DNA of 64,000 bases. Origin: Furcasterigmium furcatum (lineage: Eukaryota > Ascomycota > Sordariomycetes > Glomerellales > Plectosphaerellaceae). Under the pieces are notes generated by a model. The model ran no database searches, was not told the DNA's origin, and saw only the letters and a list, made by a program, of their open reading frames with translations. Shown here in pieces: positions 20,092-29,968 of this stretch; position 1 is the stretch's first letter, and each line of letters starts with the position of its first letter. The stretch is taken from assembly GCA_001599815.1 (NCBI GenBank), contig BCIA01000006.1, forward strand, positions 684,961 to 748,960, in the 5' to 3' direction. The translations under genes were made by a program, and so were the position numbers.

Positions 20092-22824
20092 ATGGATGAT
20101 ACACGGCTGCGAGTAGCAAATGCCTGTGACGGTTGCAAAGCACACAAAGGTAAACAGGCTCGTCCCAGGTAGTTGACCCCATGATTCGACACTGCTGACT
20201 CTTGTTCCTCATGCCAGTCAAGTGCGATGGCGTCCGCCCATGCGCATATTGCATCCGCCGTAAAAGGCCATCAATGTGCCACTACTCCCCTCCGCACCCA
20301 CGACGCAGGCCTGGGGCAAGAACGCGCTGGGCCGTCCGCCATACTACCAAGGCAAGCTATGCATCGGCCAGAACGGAGGGGCCCGTGGCCGACGAGGCGC
20401 GCGGAAACCGGCCCGTATCTACGCATTCTTACGACCCATCGCCAGCGGCCGGTCCGGAACAGGGCGAAACGCGAGAGAGCTCGTCGCCACGACCACCCCC
20501 GACCCGACCAGATGACACGAGGCCGGCCTGGCAAGACACTCGAGATCCGGGAAATATTGAATGTGCTGCAGAGAAGACCGACACGCAAGACGCAGAACCC
20601 GAAGTCCCGAAGGAAGCCAGCCTGCTCTGTGATGCACAAGGCAAGCTCGGTAAGTATTTCCTTGAGTCCAGTTCTGTATGCCCCCCTTTGCTGATGGCCA
20701 GAAGTATTCGTGGGAGACTGCGCTCCTTTTTCCCTGTTCCAAAGTCTTCGCCAGATCATGACTACGTACGTCCAAGCGGGAGTCTTCACCTCACAGGCCG
20801 GGCGTTCGCCCATCCTCGAGGATGAAAGCGAACCACAATCATCGCGAGACTTGGGACAGGGACTGCAGGTCCGAATAGAAGACCTACCTCGGGTGATAGC
20901 AGCATACGAGTCGGCCGTAAGTAGGGTCCACGATTCTCGCCTGCTGATCCTAAGTCCGACAGACCATGTTGACAACAAGCGCAGACGGCCGGCCTTGTTG
21001 ACCTGTTCCCCCACATCAATCTCTTGAGTGAGGTCACTGCCTGGGCCTTCCGATCCCGACGCTCAGACGATCCTGTATCTTGTCTCTACAGGCTTGTACT
21101 TGCAGTAGGGTATCGCGAGATCAACCAGGAGCTTTCCACGAAATACTTCGATGCTGCGCGCCATAATGCGCTTACACGATTAGGCGGCAACACGAGCATC
21201 ACAACTCTGCAGACCTTCGTTCTCATACCCATATACCTGCTCAGCGCTTGCCAGACGAACGCTGCATATGTTCATTTCGGTACGTTGTCCCGGTTTCACT
21301 TGTAGTCTTCGAACTCCGCTGAACTATCTTGAAGGCACCGCCGTACGTGTGGCCCATTCCATTGGAATCCACAGGACAGAAATGAACGCTCGCTTCGGGC
21401 CGACAATACATCGCCTCAGGTCTGATCCGAGATCCAGTGGCTTTCACTACGACGCCTTGCTGACCGTGTCGAACACAGAGACCGACTGTGGATTTCACTA
21501 CGGATCTTGGATGTTTATCTCTCTCTTTCGACGGGTCGGCCGTCAGCTATGTCCAACATTGACTGCACAGTTTCCTGCGCCGCCACGAATGGACGGGGAG
21601 ACGAGGAAACCGACGTTCTTCTTGCGTCGGCGCAAATATTTCTCATTACGGAAAGAATCATCATCGAAGTGTACTCTCGGCGAAAAGTATCCCACCAGCT
21701 GACAGACGAAATATGTCAACAACTCCGGGAGTGGTCGACGCGATGGCTGCCGCAGCTGAAAGATGCTATTCGACTTGATCCTGGGCCTGCCAACCAAAGC
21801 TCTGAGGTCGGAGAGGGCGACAAAGACCAGAACGAGAACAAGAAGAACGCGACGACGCTGTTGAGCGGAGCCTGTCAGGTCCTGTGTTGCTATTATCATG
21901 GTGCGCATTCCATTTCGCTTCGTGTTGCCCCCCTCGTTGCCTACAAGTCACCTTGAGCTGAAGTCGACTGACGGGTACGCCAGCGGTCATGTTGGTGTCG
22001 AGGCCATTTTTGATGTATGAGCTTCAACAGAGACTCGATGGAGACGCCAGCTCTGCAAGGAAACATGGCCGGGTAATGGGCAAGTCGAAGCTCGCAGATG
22101 CCTGCGTTGATGCTGCTACCTTCATGGTCGACCTGGTGACATGTCTGATGGCAAAGAGCCGTCTCAATGATCAGAGACCACTCATCAGGTAAGTAACCCA
22201 AGTCTGGCTTCGGTTTGTCTCCAACGACTCGACATGGCTAACAGTCACGTGCTGCTGCGAAGACCTTGGCTGTTCGCATGCTCGTTAGTGCTGGGCGCCG
22301 GACTTTTGGGATCTTTTGGCCGTATTCTGGAGAAGTACCTGCGTGATGCGGCCCAGATCTTGGAGAGACTCGGCGCCACCGACAGTCACGCAATGACTTA
22401 CGCCTGCATTGCCCGCACTCTTCTCGACGCCGCCGTGGAGTACCAAGAACGGAAAGAGATCCGATCTCGTCTGCAACGGTCTGCGCAGTCTTCACAGCTC
22501 TTCGGTCTCGTGCGAATATCTGACAACGACGAGACTGGCTCTGCGACACGAGGTCACGAAAACCCCGTGGTTTGGGATAGGCCGACAACGGCGCCTGATC
22601 TAGCCCGCTTCGGGTATACTTCCGACTCGATGGGCGACCGCCAAGAAAATCTGCAAGCTGAGAATGCCTTCTTACCGTCTGCTTCGACTGGTGCCGTGGA
22701 GGATATTGACTCGGCCTTCTATATTGACGGTTGGGGTGCCAATCAATGGGTTATTGCCGATGACGCTGGGGCGAATTGGTTTGGCTTCCTGAACGACTCG
22801 GCAGAAGTTGACTTCGAATTTTGA
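20092..22824 (+). CDS. Zn(II)2Cys6 transcription factor with fungal-specific regulatory domain
   Basis: Nuclear activator or repressor of 763 residues from eight exons: 20092-20149, 20218-20649, 20702-20916, 20985-21279, 21335-21419, 21479-21900, 21984-22188 and 22245-22824. The zinc cluster is at the N-terminus, split by intron 1: ACDGCKAHKVKCDGVRPCAYC then Cys 40 (spacing 2-6-5-2-8). A disordered Pro/Ser/Thr/Glu-rich linker follows. The middle homology region shows VFVGDCAPFSLFQSLRQ, VTAWAFRSRR, VRVAHSIGIHR and DRLWISLRILDVYLSL, as in PF04082 proteins. The C-terminus is acidic and aromatic (about 715-763), a possible activation domain. It sits between amidohydrolase and transporter genes whose promoters share a CGG/CCG-containing heptamer, so it is the obvious local regulator. 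Effector unknown. Confidence 0.93.
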
Positions 22825-23342
22825 TTCGACAGGAAAAAGGGCATGATAGCGGGCGACGTGACAGTACACGCCAGAGTCGTGTGTTGACGAGGTTGTGCAA
22901 TGATAGTCGAACTCAGACGTCCCATGGAGGTTCTGCCCATATTGATCGAGGTTACGCAGACAACGGCACCGCGTCTCTGCGAAGTTGCACAGGGAATGTT
23001 TTGCCCCTATTCTGAAGAGACGCTGATAAATGGGCTTTCGACGTGGTCCTATCGGACCGGAACCACATGCAGCGTATTGAAATCGGATCAAAACCCCGCC
23101 ATATCGGAACTCGTTCGGGCGTGTTCCATGTTCCGAACTGGAGGATGATCCGGTCCGACCAGCGGTGCGACGCCCATGAGCTAACTCTGAACACGCACGT
23201 CTCTTTGATACTGACAAGACTGCCAATACTATTTCATCTCTGACTGGTCGACAATCAGACTGAGCTCGTGTCAGCCAATTCACGTTCAGCTTGCTGTCCA
23301 GTTCACCTCCTCCTTCTCTCCTCCCCTCGCGATATCGATACC
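22825..23342. promoter_or_regulatory. Promoter region of the TIGR04076-type gene with an inverted decamer pair
   Basis: TCGGACCGGA lies at 23052-23061 and its exact reverse complement TCCGGTCCGA at 23149-23158, an inverted pair about 97 bases apart. Both contain the GGACCGG heptamer found in other promoters of this block. The remaining sequence has no coding potential that I can support. Confidence 0.5.
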
Positions 23343-23803
23343 ATGGCGATCCATGAGCCCAATACGTCCCCTCCAGGCCATCTTTTTCAACTTTATGATC
23401 TCAAGGTGGAAGTCGTCTGTCCGTCGGACACGAGAATCCTGTGTGGAGCGAATGCCGGAGACTACTTCACCCTTGAGGGGGAGATGCTGCGACTGCCTCC
23501 AGGCCAGGGTATTTCCATCTACAGCCTCGGTAAGTTTGCATTTGTCGTTGTTGACCTCCGGAAAGTTGGTCCAATCTCGTTCTGGATTTCTCTGACGGTA
23601 CTCTTGGGCACCTGGCAGCATCGGTTCTTCCCCTGCTGGCAGCGAAACAGAGAGTTACGCATGCGCATGACTGGATGACTACGGATGCGTTGATCGCTTG
23701 TCCGGATCCGAACTGCAAGTCCTTGCTCAAGATCGTCAGGACGGGATTGAGAACCTTCAATCATTCGGATACCACGGTCGTGGGGCTGGAAGGAAACTCT
23801 TGA
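23343..23803 (+). CDS. TIGR04076-family small protein
   Basis: Exons 23343-23529 and 23619-23803 give 123 residues. The product matches the TIGR04076 pattern known from bacteria and fungi: LYDLKVEVVC, CGANAGDYFTLEG, LPPGQGISIYSLA, LPLLAAKQR, HDWMTTDALIACPDPNC and a short C-terminus. The biochemical role of the family is unknown to me. Four conserved-looking cysteines are present, so metal binding is possible but unproven. The start context is ATACCATGG. The gene follows the zinc-cluster factor on the same strand, and its promoter carries two copies of the local heptamer. Confidence 0.87.
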
Positions 23804-24139
23804 AAGATGGACGGACTCAATGACACGGCGGCGAAGAGCCATGCAGAATAATCAGACATCATGCTACATAGAACGCAATATTATGCTCTAGTTTGTGTCA
23901 AGTTTTAAATTGCCAGGGTGTTCTATTCTGATTGCCTGGCTCATCACTCATCCCCTTCCTCGAATGTGACTCTCGGGGCCCTTGGAGCTCTCGGACTTAG
24001 CTTGAATGGGAAATAATGCACAATGTATGAGGAGTGGTTGACTTAGGAATATAGGTGTATGACTGAATCAGCCGCCGCCCTGCCATGCACGCCTTTTGTC
24101 AAGATAGCTTAGGTATCTACCCAATGTACGAAGCGTGTC
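23804..24139. other. Convergent AT-rich intergenic region
   Basis: It contains the 3' UTRs of the TIGR04076-type gene and of the minus-strand MFS gene. It is richer in A and T than its surroundings. No repeat or RNA was identified. Confidence 0.45.
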
Positions 24140-26020
24140 TCACTCTTCATCATGTTCTGGCGTCTCTACCAACTTGCTGCCCGGCGGCGGGAACCGTGAA
24201 AATAACAGAACAGCAACGGCTACAATGGCGACAGCCTTTCGTCGGGAAATGAATTTGATTAGCGAGCGAGACCACGCCAGGAAGGGGGCCAGCTTTGATC
24301 TTACCGCATTGCAGAAAAATGTCAGGTATGCCTTCCCCATCTCTGCAAACGCCGCGAAGATGAATCCAAAGAGGCCCAGCGTCGAAAGCATGGCAACGTT
24401 CTCAATCAGCGTCAGCACCTGTATAGCATCCGCTCGTTGAGAAGCAGGGCACATCTCCGTGATGACGCCCTTCGCAGCCGGCGCAGATCCGGAAGCAAGC
24501 GGCAGGAGGAAGGCGGCGATGTAAATTTGCCAGCCCTCGGTAGCGAAGGCGCTGTACGCTGTGACGAGTCCATCGACTGCAAGACTCCATCGCAGAAACG
24601 TCAAATCGAACGCGCTGCCCGCTTCTTGATCTGCAGGGACCAGAGGCGTGGCGGCTTCTTGCTCCGCTTGGACGCCCTGGAGGGGGCCGAAGTCTTCGGG
24701 CTGGGTTGCAAACCTGAAAGCATCTGAATCAGGTGGGCCTGTGGCAGAAGTTGATGAGTACCACCTTCTGCCGCGCTCAATGATGCGAGGGAACAGGAAA
24801 ATAAGGAAGATCCCCCTGATCAAAGAGTTCAAACTCATGACGTAACCGTTTTCCGTGGAGCGGAAGCCGAACCTGGCCGTCGCGTACATCTGGATGAGAA
24901 TGGGTGCATATCCGGTGGCCAGGACGCCAAGGAAGATACCGCAACCGAGGAAAAGCACTCCATAATGTGAGACGACTCTCTTATCGTCGCACCTGTAGTG
25001 CTTGGGTGCAAGGGTTTGAAGAAGCGCGCGCGTGGTGGACTTGGAGGATTTCTTGGGATCCGACTCTTTGTTGACAAGAACGTCAGGCGAGATATATGGT
25101 GTGGCCAGGATCGTAAATGCTGCGGACATGATGAAAAGGCCGAAAGCGACTTCGAAAGGCTTGATGATCCCGAAGGTGTCTCCGATAATACCGCCAACTG
25201 AGTGGGAGGAGAAACAGCCAGTGTTAGCCTTGAGAGACACGGACAGCTTCCAGATGTATCCAAGGGTACTCACAAAGGAAACCGGCTGCTGTTCCGAGCA
25301 TTACCGCGCCTTGGAGTTTTCCAAAGGCGCCTGTTCTCTCGCTAGGCTTGACAACTTCCCCGATGGATGTGTTCAAGACAAGTCTGCCGACAACATCAAA
25401 AAATGCTTTTCTCCTGGGAGGGCGATGTCTTGGACTGTACTCACAGATATCCCGCAGGCCCACCAAGAATCCCAATACACTGTGTAGTCTGAATGATAAT
25501 AATGCCAACTTTTCCATTCCGGGCAATGGCCAATACTTGTGTTGCCACCCTCAAAGCTGGCAAGAGGGTCTGGAGAGTCAAGGCTGCACGTGGACCAATC
25601 TTCCTCATTTGCCATCCGGCAACGAAGAGGTTCAGAATGCCACTGATGGTCGTCGTGATGCCCAGGAGGGATATTTGTGTGGCGGTTCCCGCGTTGATCT
25701 CGTCTAGGAGACATCGGTCATTTCCCGGGATTTCAGCTCCGGGAGTACGGTCATAGTAATTTTTACAGACCATCAAGCGAAAAGCATACAGAATTCTATG
25801 CAGAGCTGTCAGCAGCACTTCATACGCGTTGGGGTAGAGACGGGGAGGCGAGAAGGCTATTTGGGCTAAGATCGTACGGAACTTGAGTGAACGTGAATGA
25901 AAGGGAGATAAGGAAGCCAGCCACGAGAAGACGGCTACTAGCTGTCCACGACGGACGCTTCTCATCTGGAGATGCAGCGGCTTCCCGCTGGATGAGGGGC
26001 GTGCGTTCTTCGGCAATCAT
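24140..26020 (-). CDS. MFS transporter (12-helix type, SLC46/DHA-like)
   Basis: Plasma-membrane or organelle carrier of 530 residues from five exons: 26020-25878, 25795-25445, 25383-25274, 25197-24305 and 24235-24140. After a hydrophilic start (MIAEERTPLIQ) come helix 1 (LLVAGFLISLSFTFTQ), an extracytosolic loop (CKNYYDRTPG), helix pairs with GWQMRKIGPRAAL between them (the MFS loop 2-3 signature), LFGGIIGDTFGII and AFGLFIMSAAFTILA. A central charged loop and six further helices follow, ending in VAIVAVAVLLFSRF. Substrate cannot be inferred. It is divergent from the carrier at 26757, with a promoter containing CGG/CCG sites. Confidence 0.88.
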
Positions 26021-26756
26021 TGTGTGCAGGTCGAAAGGGTCCTGGAATCACTTGGCAGTTGGCTTCTAATACTAAGAGTTACTTTCAGGTTTGCTCTGAT
26101 CTATAAGCGCTGATGAGGATGAATTCCATCGACGAATTTCTAGCCACTGTCGGACAGTGGAATCAGCATCGACAGGGTGCCTCAGGGGAATCGGGGACCG
26201 GAACCGGATATTACTAAGTATGGTTAGAGCTTCCGACTGGCAGACGACAAGGGAGTCACCCGAACTAGTGCACCGGAGGGACTGTTTCTCGCTAGGTTGG
26301 TGGGGCAGACCGAACCAGCCACTCTCCCTGAATCATGAGATGGAAGATAGATGGATCAAAATCTGGGGAACTTTGTTATCGTTAGATCCGGAAACACGGA
26401 GGTGCGGGGTCACCGGCCCGGAACTTGGGTTGGGTCTCATGATAAGGAGTCTGATATCAACCGCGGGCATTCGTTATCTTGTCTCCCCAAGACACCGCGG
26501 CTGTATCGCCACTTGGTGAACACATACCCAGATACGCCCAAGAAACCCCAGGGGCCCGAGCCATCGCAGGATAAGTTCTGGGGTGTTCCCTCAAGACTCC
26601 TCCGTTGGGAAATCCTTCTACTCTCCATCACGCCAATTTCATCAGTCTCTTCTCAAGGTCCTGCCTAAAGTCTTCAGCTCAAAGTTCATAGCGCCATTCC
26701 AACGTGGTGTCTGCCCAAGCAAGACATCCCAAAATGGAAGCTCCGAAGCAGAACCC
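26021..26756. promoter_or_regulatory. Shared divergent promoter of two MFS genes, rich in CGG/CCG triplets
   Basis: GGACCGG occurs at 26195-26201, inside a CGG-N3-CCG palindrome at 26192-26200 that is followed by another CCG at 26204-26206. A second pair, CGG-N5-CCG, lies at 26405-26415. Such triplets are typical zinc-cluster half-sites. The frames in this gap do not look coding. Confidence 0.45.
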
Positions 26757-28905
26757 ATGGTACAGGACAAAGGGTACGAAGACGTCGAGCAATGCAAGTC
26801 TTGTATGGAACTGGCGTCTAACTACGATGCAGTGCTCTTCCTCGGAGATGAGGCCAAGAGCAAAGAAGAAAGGAGGCTTGTCCGAAAGCTTGGTATGTCA
26901 ATCTTCACCGAGGACTCCCTGTATGCCGGGTGCCTCCTCTATATTATGGATGTTCTTACTGACTCTGAAACAGACTTCTTCATTTTGGTCAGCAGCATCC
27001 ATTCTTGCTTCCAGTTGCCATCGATCCCTTTGAGAACTGCGAGAAACTGATCGGTATCACCAAATAGACCTACTGCTGTGTTAGCTTCTTCTTCAACTAT
27101 CTAGGTTAGTCACTTGAAACGGGCAACGAAGAGAAAGATCCGTTTACTAATCTCTCACAATAGATCGCGCTGCCTTCGCAAATGCCTACGTATGCTTTTG
27201 CAACACACCTCCTTGGTGCCCATCACAATCCGCTGACAAGCGCCCAGGTGGCTGGGCTTCGAGAGGCACTTGACCTAGATGGAAATCAATACAGCATTTT
27301 GCTCTCCTTGACAATGGCTGGGTGCGCTGCTCTGTCTCCTTGGAGGGTGGCTCATACTAATTGACTCTGCAGTTACACCATTGGCCAGATTCCTCACGGT
27401 ATCATTATCCAGAAGGTTGCCCCTCGCATCTGGCTGCCCACTTGTGTTTTGGTATGGGCGGGCCTCACAATGGTAAGGACATCAGGAGACTGTGCCACTC
27501 CCTCCGTTGCCTGAACCGTTGCTAATATTTCTTTTCGACTGTCAGGTTAGCGCTGCTTGTAAGACCTACGCTCAACTTGCCGCCGTACGATTCTTGCTGG
27601 GCTTGGTTGAGGCTAGCACGTACAGCGGAACCCTCTATATTATCGGGTCCTGGTAGTGAGTTGCATGCATCTCTCATATCGACTGTGCCCTTGATGGTGA
27701 TCTATACAAGATGTGCTAACTAGGACTCAGCAAGCCAAGGGAAATTGCAAAACGCACATCAATCTTTACCGCATCGGGCCAAGTAGGCACCATGTTCGCG
27801 GGCGTCATGATGACAGCCATTCACCGTGGTATGAATGGTATGGCAGGCCTCGCAGGCTGGCAGTGGGTGTTCATCATCGGTAAGTTCCACTTCGGTCAAT
27901 TGTCTTTCGAATCTTGGGGGGTTCGACTGACCCTATTCAGATGGCATCATCACATGTCCCATCGCAATCTTCGGCTACTTGTGGTTCCCCGATACTCCCG
28001 AGACCACCAAAGCCCCCTTTTTCAAGCCCGGCCAAATTCAGCTTGCTCTGGACCGCCTCCCGCCTAAGAACCCGGACGGGCATAACATCAACCCCTGGTC
28101 GTTGGCGAAGCGAGTCTTCAAGTCCCCGGCATTGTACGTTGTCGTCTATCTGGCGGCCCGCCCTAGATTTCCACACCTTTGCTGACCTTGACGCGTCTCG
28201 CACAGCTACATTCTCTGCGCTTTTGCTGTTGTTTGCTCCGCACTCGAAGCATACTGTGTGCAAAACTGTTTCCTGCTTTTCCTCAAGTACTACGACAATC
28301 ACTTCAGCCAGACGCAGATCAACACTTTTCCGCTGGGCGTGCAAGGTGTTGCTATCGTGTCGAATCTCTTGGCCGCCGTCTACATCGATACGACCGGCAG
28401 GCGAGTTCCCATGGGCGTTCTCGCCGCCGGGCTACAAGTCATCTGCGTCGTGATTCTGATGATCCCCAACATGAGTTTTGCCGGGAGTTTCGTCGGATTC
28501 TACCTCTCTGGCACGTCGTACATCATCAATCCTCTCCTCTTCGGTTGGGCGAACATCATCTGCCAGCGAGGCGGCGACGATGCTCTCAGGAGTGTCACGC
28601 TCTACGCGATGAACGCCACAGCTAACGCCCTGTACACGTTCTGGGGCATCGTTTTCTACAATGCCAACGAAGCTCCCTACTGGCAGAAGGGTGGCATTGC
28701 CATGAGCTGCATCATCGCCGCGCTCGTGGCGTTGTTGTTCGTGGTTCACTGGCTTGACAAATGGACTGAGAAGAAGTATCCCGAGATTTCGACCCTGGAA
28801 GCCGTTCGACTCGAAAGCGCCAGGAAGGAACTCCAGATGACCCCGACCGGAGAAGAACCGCGCGAGGTGGACATTGAAGCCTCGACCATGAAAGTCAAGA
28901 ACTAA
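26757..28905 (+). CDS. MFS transporter of the allantoate-permease (Dal5/ACS) family
   Basis: Carrier of organic anions, vitamins or amides, 512 residues. Ten exons: 26757-26892, 26974-26987, 27068-27104, 27164-27189, 27248-27321, 27373-27472, 27546-27655, 27731-27879, 27941-28133 and 28206-28905. Reading phase is conserved across all nine joins. The product shows the family's RKLDFFIL ... NYLDR start of helix 1, GLREALDLDGNQYS, GQIPHGIIIQK, RFLLGLVEASTYSG, WYKPREIAKR, FPDTPETTKA, LKYYDNHF and WANIICQRGGDDALR. Exon 2 has only 14 nt and encodes DFFIL, where most relatives have LLP before the helix; here the Pro is Thr. The C-terminus is cytosolic and charged. It lies opposite the 26020 carrier. 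Confidence 0.92.
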
Positions 28906-29968
28906 AAGGTGTCTGCGCTTTCTAGATTTGCTACGGGATTGGTCTCGGGCGGATCCCAGCGGCAAGGTCTTTGGCCCAGACCGCGGTTGCTTTCCATTTT
29001 GTCACAATCTTACTACTTCGTTGGCGAGACAGAGGATTGGCTTCGTGGCATCTTCCAGGATGTGCCGGGCGCGAGCAAAGGGGGGATGTATGCAGAAAGT
29101 CGTTTTTGGCGAGCAGAATTTGATCACTTGTTTGAGGATATCATGGCACGTTAGCACTTCCTGAAAGTCTAGTCTTGTCGTACCAGCACAGGCAGCTGTT
29201 CGGCTTGTTATCTGCTGAGCGAGAAGCCGTCAACCTCATGGATGCCTCTTGAGCCCTGTTCAGGATAACGCCCGCTGTCCTCACGTGTCTAGTCCCGCCA
29301 TGATGATTTAGAACAACAATAACCAGCCGAAGGACAGGAGGATACCATTAGCTTGAAGCCCGAGTCTCAGCTGCATGCTAGCTGTTGGGTTGGAACGCCG
29401 CCCAGGGTCGTGGCCATCGAGGGCCCAGCCCCAAGGATTGGATACTTCCCCGCGTTTCCCCTCAAATCCATTCCAAACCAATGTCCCTTAGGGCCTCCAT
29501 CTTCGTGATGGAGCTAGTCAAGGCGTTTACCCTACTATCTTGTACTGATTGGCTGGCTGTCGAAATCTCATGAAACTTATCGGATATCCTCCTCACGGCT
29601 GGCGAAACCTCGAAAGATATCGGCTGGTGGACCGGGTCGGCTGCACGTTCTCGGTGTCTGTACGCTACCCGAGAGGGCCGGTTATCAACACTGCCAAGTT
29701 CCGATCTTCCGTAGTACATCCGATATTCCCGCTGACGACCCCGGTTTGCCTTCCATTGGAGGCGGCGGTATCGACGCCTTGGACTCGGAGAGGGGATGGG
29801 CAAGCCGTGGCTTCATGCTGGATACCAAGACTCAGTTCCCAGGATATTAAGGTACCAACAATAAGTATCAAATGATCTCCAGTACAGTCTGGTTACGATC
29901 AACCCTGTTATTCTAGACGCACGATTTACGAGGCAACCACACACATTCGACTATCAAGATGGCTGGCC
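28906..29968. promoter_or_regulatory. Intergenic region upstream of the aldo/keto reductase
   Basis: About 1 kb without a supported gene. GGACCGG occurs at 29629-29635, 334 bases before the reductase start (here followed by G rather than A). A short out-of-frame ATG at 29959 precedes the start codon at 29969. Confidence 0.45.
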
